DNA of 64,000 nt from Rhodospirillaceae bacterium. Its GTDB lineage: Bacteria; Pseudomonadota; Alphaproteobacteria; Rhodospirillales; UBA2165. Made by a program: the position numbers and the translations under genes. Of the stretch, positions 24,682-33,524 are shown in pieces (the stretch's first letter is position 1; the number at the start of each line of letters is the position of its first letter). The stretch is taken from the NCBI GenBank assembly GCA_947467145.1, contig CANIGJ010000006.1, positions 1 to 64,000 on the forward strand, given 5' to 3'. A model generated the notes under the pieces. The model was given only the letters and a program-made list of their open reading frames with translations, was not told the origin of the DNA and ran no database searches.

Positions 24682-26604
24682 TTAGGGTTTATCGGCCACC
24701 GATTTCTCAAGAAAGGAGATGAAGTCGAGGCTCGGCAGCGGTTTGGCGATCCAATAGCCCTGGAGCTGCGTGCAGCCGAAATCGTCCAGGATCTGCGCAT
24801 GCTCGGCGAGTTCGACACCTTCGGCCACCGTCTCGAAGCCGAGATAGCCGGCCAGTGCGATGATCGTCGAGACGATCGCCGCATCCTTGTCGTTGGTGTG
24901 CATCTGGCGCACGAAAGTCTGATCGATCTTGAGGGTATCGATGGGAAAGTTACGTAAATAAGCGAGCGACGAATATCCCGTGCCGAAGTCGTCGATCGAC
25001 AGCGTGACGCCAATCGCCTTCAACCCCTGCAGGGTTTCCAACGCGACCTCGACATCGCCGGTCATCACACTTTCCGTCAGTTCCAGATCGACGCGTTTCG
25101 GATCGATGCCGACCTCGTCGATAATGCCGCGCACCGTGGCGACGAAGGATCGGTCGGCGAACTGCCGCGCCGACACGTTGACCGAGACGCTCGGCACCTC
25201 GTGGCCCTGTTCGCGCCAGGCGGCGAGTTGAAGGCAGGCTTCGCGCAACACCCAACGGCCGATCTGGATGATCAGGCCGGTTTCTTCGGCAATCGGAATG
25301 AAATCGGCCGGGTTCACCAAGCCGATTTCAGGATGGCGCCAGCGCAGCAATGCTTCGGCGCCGAGAAGCTTCTTGCCGGTGTTGTCCATCTTCGGCTGAT
25401 AGAACAGCACGAGTTGCTCCTTGGCCAAGGCCTGGTGCAGATCGTTTTCCAGGCTGACCCGCTCGGCCGAACGTTCCGCCATTTCGTGATCGAACAGCGC
25501 GTAGTGCCGCCCGTCGCCGCCGCTTTTGGCGCGGTACATGGCGACGTCGGCGCGGTGCAGCAGATCGTCGCAATCGAGACCGTGATCGGGAAAATAAACG
25601 ATGCCGATAGACGGCACGCAGAACTGTTCCGTGCTCATCAAGGTGAACGGCTCGGACAACGAATAGAGGATCTTCTCGGCGATATAGGTGCCGGCGTTTC
25701 CGGCGCCGACATCGCGCAGGATGACAACGAACTCGTCGCCGGCCAATCGGCCGACCGTGTCGGTCATGCGCACGCAATGCATCAGGCGCCTGGCGACGGC
25801 GCGCAGCACTTCATCGCCGGCCGCATGACCGTAGGTGTCGTTGATGCTCTTGAAGCGATTGAGATCGAGAAACAGGAGGCAGCCGCGCGTGTTGTTGCGC
25901 TGCGCGTCCAACAAGGCCTGAGTCAGGCGATCCAGCACCAAACGGCGATTGGGCAATCCGGTCAGGCTATCGAAGTTCGCCTGCATATAGATCTGCTGCT
26001 CGGCCTGCTTGCGCGCGGTGACGTCTTCGACCGTGCCTTCATAGTAGAGCAGCTTGCCCTCGGCGTCGCGCACCGAGCGCGCATTCTCCGTGATGCAGAT
26101 GACGCTGCCGTCGCGCCGATAAAACTCGGCTTCGAAATTCTGCACCACGTCGCTTTCGTCAAGCATCGAGCGGAACCGCGCGCGATCCGCCGGATCGACA
26201 TAGCCCATCTTTTCAATGTCGGTGAGGCCCGCGACCAGATCTTCGGGATCGTCGTAGCCATACATATGCGCCAGCGCCGTGTTAACGCGGATATAGCTGC
26301 CGTCGGGCGTCGTCTGGTACATGCCCTCCTGGGCATTGATGAAGATCGAGCGGAACTGCGCCTCGGATTCGCGAATGGTGAGCAGCTCGTGCGCCACCAG
26401 CGCCACGTCGCCGGCGCGCATACTGACCCGGGCGTTCTGCGCCAGCTTGCCGGATTCGATCAGGCCCATAAGGGATGGATTGCGGCTGTCGCCATCGGCG
26501 ACCAAACCCTGGGATTCCAAGGTCACCTTGGAAGGCAATTCCCTCGCCAGGTCGATCTCGAGCCCCGCGCCCCGGTTCGGTCTAGCCTGGGTGTCTCGAT
26601 ACAT
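24682..26604 (-). CDS. PAS-GGDEF-EAL cyclic-di-GMP protein
   Basis: A 640-residue cytoplasmic protein. PAS domain about residues 80-200 (SEAQFRSIFINAQEGMY), GGDEF domain 205-370 with AGDEF (288-292) in place of GGDEF and an intact RxxD inhibitory site (R279-D282), and EAL domain 385-635 with GAEALLRW (417-419), NVSARQF, ELTES and DDFGTGYSS. Because the EAL residues are complete, phosphodiesterase activity is likely; the cyclase may still work with AGDEF or serve as a GTP sensor. The first 75 residues are unconserved. A 15-bp palindrome lies 24 bp upstream. Confidence 0.92.
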   Translation of the reverse strand: MYRDTQARPNRGAGLEIDLARELPSKVTLESQGLVADGDSRNPSLMGLIESGKLAQNARVSMRAGDVALVAHELLTIRESEAQFRSIFINAQEGMYQTTPDGSYIRVNTALAHMYGYDDPEDLVAGLTDIEKMGYVDPADRARFRSMLDESDVVQNFEAEFYRRDGSVICITENARSVRDAEGKLLYYEGTVEDVTARKQAEQQIYMQANFDSLTGLPNRRLVLDRLTQALLDAQRNNTRGCLLFLDLNRFKSINDTYGHAAGDEVLRAVARRLMHCVRMTDTVGRLAGDEFVVILRDVGAGNAGTYIAEKILYSLSEPFTLMSTEQFCVPSIGIVYFPDHGLDCDDLLHRADVAMYRAKSGGDGRHYALFDHEMAERSAERVSLENDLHQALAKEQLVLFYQPKMDNTGKKLLGAEALLRWRHPEIGLVNPADFIPIAEETGLIIQIGRWVLREACLQLAAWREQGHEVPSVSVNVSARQFADRSFVATVRGIIDEVGIDPKRVDLELTESVMTGDVEVALETLQGLKAIGVTLSIDDFGTGYSSLAYLRNFPIDTLKIDQTFVRQMHTNDKDAAIVSTIIALAGYLGFETVAEGVELAEHAQILDDFGCTQLQGYWIAKPLPSLDFISFLEKSVADKP

Positions 26605-26627
26605 TTACGCAGGTTCACAGGGAGTTA

Positions 26628-26642
26628 TTTTGCATTGCAAAA
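26628..26642. promoter_or_regulatory. Perfect 15-bp palindrome upstream of GGDEF-EAL gene
   Basis: TTTTGCA-T-TGCAAAA (7-1-7) lies 24 bp before the ATG at 26604 and could be a repressor or activator site. The regulator is unknown. Confidence 0.4.
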
Positions 26643-26691
26643 ATGATAACGAAATCTCGATAACTTATGCAACCAAAATGTCTCGCTCTGA

Positions 26692-27906
26692 TCACAGCCT
26701 CACGGTGGATTTATCGCGGCCGAGCAGGAAGGCGAACGGCGCCACCAAACAGACAGCCCCCATGGCGATGAAACCCGCCCCCCAGGACGCAACGCTGTGC
26801 CCGCCCCCGGTCGCATCCAGCACAATGCCGACGGCCAGCGGCGCTATGGCGCTGCCTGCAAAGCCGATGAACGAATGCACGCCCAAGGTGGCGCCCCGCC
26901 GTCCCGGTTCGGCGGCCTGCACCGCGCCCGCCGTCAACGACGCGGAATCGAGTTGCACGAGGCCGCAATAGATCAGGATCAAGGCGGCCACGACCGGATA
27001 GGGCAGCCCGGGCAGGAAGCCGATGACCATCGCGAGGCACGCCGCGCTCAGCATATAGACCACGACCATACGCCGCCGCCCGTAGCGTTCGGCCCATTCG
27101 TTTCCGGCGATGCTGCAGATCATGGCGACGATGGCGCCGAGTGTCGCGAGCACCGTTGGCGCCGGCCAGCCCGCCCCACCCGGCTGCAAGGTCAGGCTGA
27201 AGACGAGAAAGGCGACCATCCAGGCGCGCAGCGCGAACAGCTCCCACCCATGCGCCGCATAGGCCAACACATAAGCCATGGCAGCACGATTGCGCAGCAC
27301 CGGGCGGATATCGAGGACCGAGCCCGGATTGTCCGGGCGCTGCGGCACGATGCCATCGAGCGGCAGGATCAGCGCGGCGCTCACCAAAGCTGCGGCGCTG
27401 GAAACCCAGAACGCCGCCTGCCAGCCGAACGCGCCGCCGACTTCGCCCGAGACCAGAAAGGATAACGCCGTACCGAGACTGAAGCTCGCGGTATAGAGCG
27501 CCACCGCACGGCTTTGCGTATCGCCCTTGTAGCGATCCACCAACACGCGCAGGCCCGGCATGTAAGTGGCGGCCATGCCGACACCGCCAATTGCGCGAAA
27601 CGCCAACGCACTCCAAAAGCCGTCGGCGAACAACGCGAACCCGGCGAGCGACAATGCCGCCAGCACCGCACCACCGCCGAAGATCAACCGCGCATCGATC
27701 CTGTCGGTCAGGCTCACCAGGATCGACACGGTGATTGCATTGGCGGCGAGCGGAATGCCGGAGATCCATCCCGCTTCGGTATTGCTCAACGACCAAGCGG
27801 CGAGAAATGTCGGTAACAACGCCGGGAACGCAAAAACGCCCATCAGGGTCGCCACATGGGCGATGCAGACCAGACCGATCAGCAGAGCGGGCCGTCGCGG
27901 CGTCAC
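26692..27906 (-). CDS. MFS transporter
   Basis: A 404-residue membrane protein with 12 likely spans. The MFS loop signature appears as DRIDARLIFGGG after helix 2, and a second, YGRRRMVVV, after helix 8. No substrate evidence. It ends the leftward recJ/glpX/hom run and starts 10 bp after recJ's stop, so it may be cotranscribed with housekeeping genes by position only. Transporter class resembles cyanate or aromatic-type permeases (low confidence). Confidence 0.82.
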   Translation of the reverse strand: MTPRRPALLIGLVCIAHVATLMGVFAFPALLPTFLAAWSLSNTEAGWISGIPLAANAITVSILVSLTDRIDARLIFGGGAVLAALSLAGFALFADGFWSALAFRAIGGVGMAATYMPGLRVLVDRYKGDTQSRAVALYTASFSLGTALSFLVSGEVGGAFGWQAAFWVSSAAALVSAALILPLDGIVPQRPDNPGSVLDIRPVLRNRAAMAYVLAYAAHGWELFALRAWMVAFLVFSLTLQPGGAGWPAPTVLATLGAIVAMICSIAGNEWAERYGRRRMVVVYMLSAACLAMVIGFLPGLPYPVVAALILIYCGLVQLDSASLTAGAVQAAEPGRRGATLGVHSFIGFAGSAIAPLAVGIVLDATGGGHSVASWGAGFIAMGAVCLVAPFAFLLGRDKSTVRL

Positions 27907-27915
27907 GAGATCAAA

Positions 27916-29712
27916 TCAGTTCACGTACGCGGCGTCGTCGATCATCAACTGCACGCTCGATCGACCCTGCCAGTTGTTCTCGTTGAGCCGCCCGGCGATG
28001 TGCAGGGGTGCTCCGCTGCGATCCATCAGGGCATGACCCAGCGGCGTGTCGAGACAGCGAAACGCGATCGTGCTCAAACGCCCGCCGGCGGCCGAGGTGA
28101 GGATCGCACGCACATGATTGGCGCCAACCTGATCGGCCTTGGCGACGCGCACGCCCGACAAAACGAAGCGCGGTTCCGAATTGCCGCTGCCGAACGGGCC
28201 CAGACGACCCAGTTGTTGGACGAGATCGAGCGTGCAGCCACCCAGTTCAAGCGTGCCGTCGATATGCAGGCTCGGCTGCAAGCTGCCGCTTGTGGCGACA
28301 TGACGCGCCACGCGTTCGTCAAGGAAGGCACGGAATTCAGATAGCTTTTCTTCTTTGCACGAGAAACCCGCCGCCATCGCGTGGCCGCCGCCGGTGATCA
28401 GCAAGCCGGAGTGCCGCGCCGCGATCACGGCGGCACCGAGATCGAAGCCCGGCATGGAGCGGCCCGAACCCGTCGCCACGCCATTGTTCACCGCGGCAAC
28501 GCAGGCCACGCGGTTGAAACGATCTTTGAGCCGCGATGCGACAATGCCGATGACGCCAGGATGCCAGCCCGCACCGGCAACGAACGCGAGTGAGCCGCCA
28601 CCCGCCATCGCCTCGGCTTCGGCGCGCGCCATGGCATCGTTGAGGATGCCTTCCTCGATGCTCTGACGATCTTTGTTATAGGCATCGAGCTTGGCTGCGA
28701 TCTCGCGCGCCTCGGCATCGTCGTCGGTGGCAAGTAATCGTGCGCCCAACTCACACTCACCGACGCGCCCGCCGGCATTGACGCGCGGCCCCATGATGAA
28801 GCCGAGATGATACGCTTCCGGCGCTTCGTCGATGCGCGCGACATCGGCAAGTGCGCGCATGCCGGCGTTCGAGCGCTTGGCCAGCACCTTTAGACCTTGC
28901 GCCACCAGTGCGCGGTTGAGACCGGTCAGCGGCACAACGTCGGCGACAGTGCCGAGTGCGACGATATCAAGCCAGCCGAGCAGATTGGGCTCGGCGATAT
29001 TCATGCGCTTGTAATAACCCGATGCGCGGAGCGCGCGATTGAGTGCTACGACCAACAGGAACGCGACGCCGACCGCCGCCAACTGGCGATGCGGGCTCGT
29101 CTCGTCGATGCGGTTCGGATTGACGATGGCGACAGCGTCGGGAAGTCCGGCTTCCGCGACGTGATGATCGATGACGACGACGTCGAGCCCCGCCTGCTTG
29201 GCGAACTTCAACGGCTCGTAAGCCGTGATGCCGCAATCGACCGTGATGATGGTCTTGCAGCCTTCTTCTTTCAACTTGGCGAAAGCGGCCGAATTCGGGC
29301 CGTAGCCTTCTTTCATGCGATCCGGAATATAGATCCGCAACGGCACGCCGATGGAATTGAAGAAGCGCGACAGCAGCGCCGATGACGTCGCCCCATCCAC
29401 ATCGTAATCGCCGAAGACGGCGATCTTCTGCTTCGCATCGACGGCCGCGAGTAGTGCCGCGACCGCGCGGTCCATATCGAGCAGATGGCTGGGATCGGGC
29501 AGCAATGCCGCGAGGCGCGGTTCGAGATACAGATCGACATCGTCGGTGCCAAGGCCGCGTGCCGCCAGCAGGCGGCCAACGATTTCGGGCAGACCATGCG
29601 CCTGCGCCATGGCGAGGCCGGCACGCGCGTCGCCGGCACCGTCGATCCAGCGTCGACCGGATAACGATCGGTCGACGCCGAGGACGATGCGCTCGGCGAC
29701 GGGTATGCTCAT
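27916..29712 (-). CDS. recJ: Single-stranded-DNA exonuclease RecJ
   Basis: A 598-residue 5'-3' ssDNA exonuclease of the DHH phosphoesterase superfamily, used in recombination and mismatch or base excision repair. Motifs: GDYDVDGATSS (D102, D104, D106), DCGI, IDHH (182-184), then the DHHA1 domain with ATGSGRSMPGFD and GGGHAMAAGFS, and a C-terminal OB fold. ATG 29712 is 8 bp after glpX's stop. Gene order hom-glpX-recJ is frequent in alphaproteobacteria. Confidence 0.96.
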   Translation of the reverse strand: MSIPVAERIVLGVDRSLSGRRWIDGAGDARAGLAMAQAHGLPEIVGRLLAARGLGTDDVDLYLEPRLAALLPDPSHLLDMDRAVAALLAAVDAKQKIAVFGDYDVDGATSSALLSRFFNSIGVPLRIYIPDRMKEGYGPNSAAFAKLKEEGCKTIITVDCGITAYEPLKFAKQAGLDVVVIDHHVAEAGLPDAVAIVNPNRIDETSPHRQLAAVGVAFLLVVALNRALRASGYYKRMNIAEPNLLGWLDIVALGTVADVVPLTGLNRALVAQGLKVLAKRSNAGMRALADVARIDEAPEAYHLGFIMGPRVNAGGRVGECELGARLLATDDDAEAREIAAKLDAYNKDRQSIEEGILNDAMARAEAEAMAGGGSLAFVAGAGWHPGVIGIVASRLKDRFNRVACVAAVNNGVATGSGRSMPGFDLGAAVIAARHSGLLITGGGHAMAAGFSCKEEKLSEFRAFLDERVARHVATSGSLQPSLHIDGTLELGGCTLDLVQQLGRLGPFGSGNSEPRFVLSGVRVAKADQVGANHVRAILTSAAGGRLSTIAFRCLDTPLGHALMDRSGAPLHIAGRLNENNWQGRSSVQLMIDDAAYVN

Positions 29713-29719
29713 CTAACGA

Positions 29720-30700
29720 TCAGGATTCGAACGTCTTGCGATCGAAGTTATGCGTCGCTTCGACATAGCGAACCGTGCCCGACTTCGAACGCATCACCAG
29801 CGAGTGCGTCGTCGCACCCTGACGATAACGCCGCACGCCGCGCAGCATCGTGCCATTGGTGACACCGGTCGCGGCGAACATGACTTCGCCGTGCGCGAGT
29901 TCGAGCAGCGAATATTTGCGGTCGAATTCCTTGATGCCGAGACGCGTCGCACGGGCCTTTTCGTCGGCATTGCGGAACACGAGCCGGCCCTGCATCTGGC
30001 CGCCGATGCAACGCAGCGCGGCCGCCGCCAGCACGCCTTCGGGCGCGCCACCGGTTCCCATGTAGATATCGACGCCGGTTTCCGGGGTCGCGGTCGCGAT
30101 GACGCCCGAGACGTCGCCGTCGCCGATCAGCATGATGCGCGCACCAGCTTCGCGGGTCTTCGCGATCAGTTCTTCATGGCGCGGACGATCGAGAATGCAG
30201 GCGACCAGATCGCCGATCTCGAGGCCCTTGGCCTTGGCGAGGGCGCGCAAATTTTCGGCCGGGGAGGCATCGAGGTCGACGATGTTATCCGGCAGCCCGC
30301 CGCCAACGGCGATCTTGTCCATGTAGGTGTCGGGCGCGTTCAAGAAGCCGCCCTCTTCCGCCATGGCCATGACGGCCAGCGCATTGCCGCCGCCCTTCGC
30401 AGTGATGGTGGTACCTTCAAGCGGATCGAGTGCGATGTCGATCTTCGGCCCGTCGCCGGTGCCGACCTCTTCACCGATATAAAGCATCGGCGCCTCGTCG
30501 CGCTCGCCTTCGCCGATCCGCACGGTGCCTCGGATGGCCAAGCCGTTGAACGCCTGGCGCATCGCATCGACGGCGGCCTGGTCGGCGGCCTTTTCATCAC
30601 CGCGCCCCATCAGCTTTGAGGCGGCGAGTGCGGCGGCTTCCGTGATGCGAACGGCTTCGAGGGCCAGGTTGCGGTCCATTTTGGCGGGTAGGTCGCTCAT
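29720..30700 (-). CDS. glpX: Class II fructose-1,6-bisphosphatase (GlpX)
   Basis: A 326-residue metal-dependent phosphatase releasing phosphate from fructose 1,6-bisphosphate for gluconeogenesis or the Calvin cycle. The family motif DPLEGTT (D92) and IGEGERDEAPML binding loop are present, and GTGGAPEGVLAAAAL follows. Cytosolic, full length. Lies between hom and recJ in a leftward operon, spacing 35 and 7 bp. Confidence 0.96.
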   Translation of the reverse strand: MSDLPAKMDRNLALEAVRITEAAALAASKLMGRGDEKAADQAAVDAMRQAFNGLAIRGTVRIGEGERDEAPMLYIGEEVGTGDGPKIDIALDPLEGTTITAKGGGNALAVMAMAEEGGFLNAPDTYMDKIAVGGGLPDNIVDLDASPAENLRALAKAKGLEIGDLVACILDRPRHEELIAKTREAGARIMLIGDGDVSGVIATATPETGVDIYMGTGGAPEGVLAAAALRCIGGQMQGRLVFRNADEKARATRLGIKEFDRKYSLLELAHGEVMFAATGVTNGTMLRGVRRYRQGATTHSLVMRSKSGTVRYVEATHNFDRKTFES

Positions 30701-30735
30701 CGATTCAAGTTCTCCGGTTCGTTCGCCACTATATT

Positions 30736-32028
30736 TCAGAATGCTTCAATTCTAATCATGGTTGGCGGCTCCGTAACCGCGCCCGATTTCAAAATCGCCT
30801 GCAAGGTCGCCTGCATGGCGCCCTCCTCGGTTTCGTGGGTTGTCAGCACCACCGGCACCTTTTCGCCCGGGGCCCGGCTATGTTGCAGGATCGACTCCAT
30901 TGAAACCGAGTGATCTCTGAGGGCCGCTGCGATTTCGGCGAAAACGCCGGGCCGGTCGAGCACGGTGAAGCGCACATAATAGGCCCCCCGGTGCTGGCTG
31001 AGCGGCGACACAGGCAATTTGGTCAGTGCTGAGGACGGCACGCCGAAGGCCGGAATGCGATGGCCGCGCGCGATATCGACAAGATCCGCAACTACAGCCG
31101 AGGCCGTCGGCCCGGCGCCCGCGCCCCGCCCTTCATACAGCGTCGTTTCGACGAAATCGCCGTCCGCCACCACGGCATTGAACACGCCGTCGATATGGGC
31201 GATCGGCAATTTCTCCGGAACCATGCAGGGATGAACGCGCTGTTCGATGCCGTGTTCGGTGCGGCGCGCGATTCCCAGCAGCTTGATGCGATAGCCGAGT
31301 TGATCGGCGAACTGGATATCCTCGGCCGAGATGTCGCGGATGCCCTCGGTGTGGACCGACTTGAAATCGACCTCGCAACCGAAGGCGAGGCTGGCCAGGA
31401 TGGCGAGCTTGTGCGCCGCATCGATGCCATCGACGTCGAAGACGGGATCGGCTTCGGCGTAGCCAAGCTTCTGCGCCTCGGCCAGAACCTCGGCGAAGGA
31501 TTTCCCGGTTTCCCGCATATTGGTCAGGATGTAATTGCAGGTCCCGTTCAGGATCCCATAGATGCGGCTGACGCGATTCGCCGCCAAGCCTTCGCGCAAT
31601 GCCTTCACGATCGGAATGCCGCCGGCGACCGAGGCTTCGAACGCCAGTGTGACGCCGGCCTTTTCCGCCTTGCGGGCGAGATCGGTACCGTGGCGCGCGA
31701 TCAGCGCCTTGTTGGCCGTCACCACATGCTTGCCGTTGGCGATGGCGGCTTCGACCAAGTCCTTGGCGATGCCGTCGGCCCCGCCGATCAGTTCCACCAC
31801 CACATCCACGTCCGCCAGCCCGGCGAGTGCGCGGGCATCCTCATGCCAGGCATAGGAATCGAGTTTCACCCCGCGGTCCTTGCCGCGCTCACGCGCCGCC
31901 ACAGCCGTCACCTTGATCTCGCGGCCCGACCGCGCCGCCAACAGCGCCGCCTGGGTCTCCAGAACGCGGACGGTTCCCGCACCCACGGTGCCGAGGCCTG
32001 CGATGCCAACCTTCAGAGGATTACTCAC
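30736..32028 (-). CDS. hom: Homoserine dehydrogenase with ACT domain
   Basis: A 430-residue NAD(P)-dependent enzyme reducing aspartate semialdehyde to homoserine, the branch to threonine and methionine. Rossmann motif GLGTVGAGTV (11-20), catalytic region ILNGTCNYILT and the conserved AEADPVFDVDGIDAAHKLAIL signature, then a C-terminal ACT domain (about 350-425; VLDRPGVFAEIAAAL) for threonine feedback. First gene of hom-glpX-recJ. Confidence 0.96.
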   Translation of the reverse strand: MSNPLKVGIAGLGTVGAGTVRVLETQAALLAARSGREIKVTAVAARERGKDRGVKLDSYAWHEDARALAGLADVDVVVELIGGADGIAKDLVEAAIANGKHVVTANKALIARHGTDLARKAEKAGVTLAFEASVAGGIPIVKALREGLAANRVSRIYGILNGTCNYILTNMRETGKSFAEVLAEAQKLGYAEADPVFDVDGIDAAHKLAILASLAFGCEVDFKSVHTEGIRDISAEDIQFADQLGYRIKLLGIARRTEHGIEQRVHPCMVPEKLPIAHIDGVFNAVVADGDFVETTLYEGRGAGAGPTASAVVADLVDIARGHRIPAFGVPSSALTKLPVSPLSQHRGAYYVRFTVLDRPGVFAEIAAALRDHSVSMESILQHSRAPGEKVPVVLTTHETEEGAMQATLQAILKSGAVTEPPTMIRIEAF

Positions 32029-32184
32029 TTAGAATACAGCCTTTCTTGCTGCCCCGTTTGTGCGCGAGTCCGGGCTTAGAGGCAAGATAGCCGTCAAAAA
32101 TTCACGTCCGGCCAGGCCCTGCGAGACTCGCGCTAACCTTTTAAAATATAGGGATTTTACCGCGCCATCCGGCCCCAGATCCGT

Positions 32185-33021
32185 TTAGGCCGCGCCGGCC
32201 AGAACCTTCATATAGGCCGCCCGGACGGCCGCGCCCGTGAGGCGGTCGTAGGCGCCCAGCACGAACGTCGTGAAATCGACGGAGTCGTAGTTTTCATCCA
32301 GGATAACGGCCAATTTCAGAAGCTTTTCAGGGGTTAACCCCTCCAGGGACATGAAATCGCGGACATAGACCGCGTCGCCCCACAGCATTTGGCTGCCCGG
32401 CCCATTGATATTGCCGTTCAAGATGACCGGCTTGAAGGCGCGCCCCTCGTGCGACAACCGATGCAGCACGAATCCCCGCTCCCGCAAAAAAGTGTCGATG
32501 TCGGCGAACGTCGCCTGCCCCTTGTACAGTTCGACGAAGAGAACCTCGGTATGAACGACCAGAATGTCCTCAAGGCGCGCTTGTGCACCCTGCAAGACCA
32601 AAATCTCAGCCCCCTGAACATCCAGTTTCAGATAGTCGGTACCTGCGGTTTCCGTCAAATCGTCGAGGCGCTTCGTCTCAACACTTGTGGTGCGGACCAC
32701 CCGCGTCTGCTCTTCAAGGTTCTGGAACTTGCTCAAAAGCGGGGTATTCGGCTCGAACAGCGACGAAGTCATGGAAAAATTGCATTCGTAGAATGTGCGG
32801 CTCGATCCGTCCCCGACGACGTAAGGCAGATAGATGTCGCCCGGCCGCTTTCGTTCGTTGAGCCTGGCGCATTCATCGACCACCGGCTCGAAGCCAACGA
32901 TCCGGCAAGGCATCGATTGGCGCAGCCGGGCGTAGGCGTCGCCGACATCCGCGAACATCATCGCGCCGACATCGACGATCTTCAGCGAGCCGAGCGGCGG
33001 TAGAAGCGGCGACAGACGCAT
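32185..33021 (-). CDS. FkbM-family SAM methyltransferase
   Basis: A 278-residue protein with LKIVDVGAMMF as SAM motif I, the FkbM-type VGFEPV segment, KLDVQGAEILVLQGA, and an acidic HTEVLFVELYKGQ stretch. FkbM proteins methylate hydroxyl groups of sugars or other small molecules, often in surface polysaccharide synthesis. I choose ATG 33021 (AAGGATT upstream), not the longer frame to 33105. No glycan gene directly neighbours it. About 150 bp separate it from hom. Confidence 0.82.
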   Translation of the reverse strand: MRLSPLLPPLGSLKIVDVGAMMFADVGDAYARLRQSMPCRIVGFEPVVDECARLNERKRPGDIYLPYVVGDGSSRTFYECNFSMTSSLFEPNTPLLSKFQNLEEQTRVVRTTSVETKRLDDLTETAGTDYLKLDVQGAEILVLQGAQARLEDILVVHTEVLFVELYKGQATFADIDTFLRERGFVLHRLSHEGRAFKPVILNGNINGPGSQMLWGDAVYVRDFMSLEGLTPEKLLKLAVILDENYDSVDFTTFVLGAYDRLTGAAVRAAYMKVLAGAA

Positions 33022-33249
33022 GGGGTCGGAATCCTTGCTTGGGCGAATCGCGATCGCCGCTCGTAGATATCGCCCAGCCGGGAGGGCGACAAGCGCGGCT
33101 CGCAAAAGCGCCCCTAACCCCTTGAAGACCGGCGAAATATGAAATTTCGCCCCGTAGGCGAAAATACCTATTGCGGCGCTGACCAGTTGGTCTTATTTAC
33201 CGCGTCCAGACGCCAATCGCACGTGCCGAGCGCTCCAGGCCTAGAGTTT
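33022..33249. promoter_or_regulatory. Intergenic start region with three-arm alternative hairpin
   Basis: GGCGAAAT (33131-33138), ATTTCGCC (33144-33151) and GGCGAAAAT (33157-33165) let the middle arm pair with either neighbour, the layout of mutually exclusive hairpins. It lies between the FkbM gene and the decarboxylase leader. Promoters for both directions probably lie here; no clear -35/-10 is seen. Confidence 0.4.
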
Positions 33250-33524
33250 TCTAAAGGAGCTAAGCAACGACGTGTACGCGTCCTTTTGCGGTCGAGCCGG
33301 TCGACAGTGGGCCGGTACCCTTAGGGATAGTGGATACGATGTTCTCAGAGCACGACGTCGCACTCCGTCACATCGAGGGGTAGACGCTCTTCCCGCCGGT
33401 CAGGTTGACCGGGTCCGGGCAGTACGCGTTTACCAATCAACGCGCTTTTCCTCCGGGCGAGGATTACCCCGGTAAGGATTTTGCGCACCTGAACCATCGC
33501 ATGAGCGCGAGAGGATACGGGATT
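33250..33524 (+). ncRNA. Putative structured 5' leader of ornithine decarboxylase (speF-type)
   Basis: Long untranslated leader with GTCGA/TCGAC (around 33290-33305), a perfect CCGGTCA/TGACCGG hairpin (33396-33402 with 33406-33412) and a Pro/Gly-codon-poor short frame (33339-33383). Alphaproteobacteria carry the known speF leader RNA motif before this decarboxylase family. I cannot confirm the family by alignment; identity rests on position and folding. Confidence 0.45.
33339..33383 (+). CDS. Possible leader peptide (14 aa) in decarboxylase leader
   Basis: ATG-initiated frame MFSEHDVALRHIEG with GTGGA five bases before the start. It ends just ahead of the strong hairpin at 33396-33412, the arrangement of a translation-controlled leader peptide. 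A second frame, GTG 33272 to 33475 (67 aa, AAGGAG upstream), overlaps it. Either could be the sensor; neither is proven. Confidence 0.3.
   Translation: MFSEHDVALRHIEG

Noticed and set aside
25201..26646. 481-codon plus-strand frame opposite the GGDEF-EAL gene
   Set aside because: Shadow of a gene with clear GGDEF, EAL and PAS motifs.
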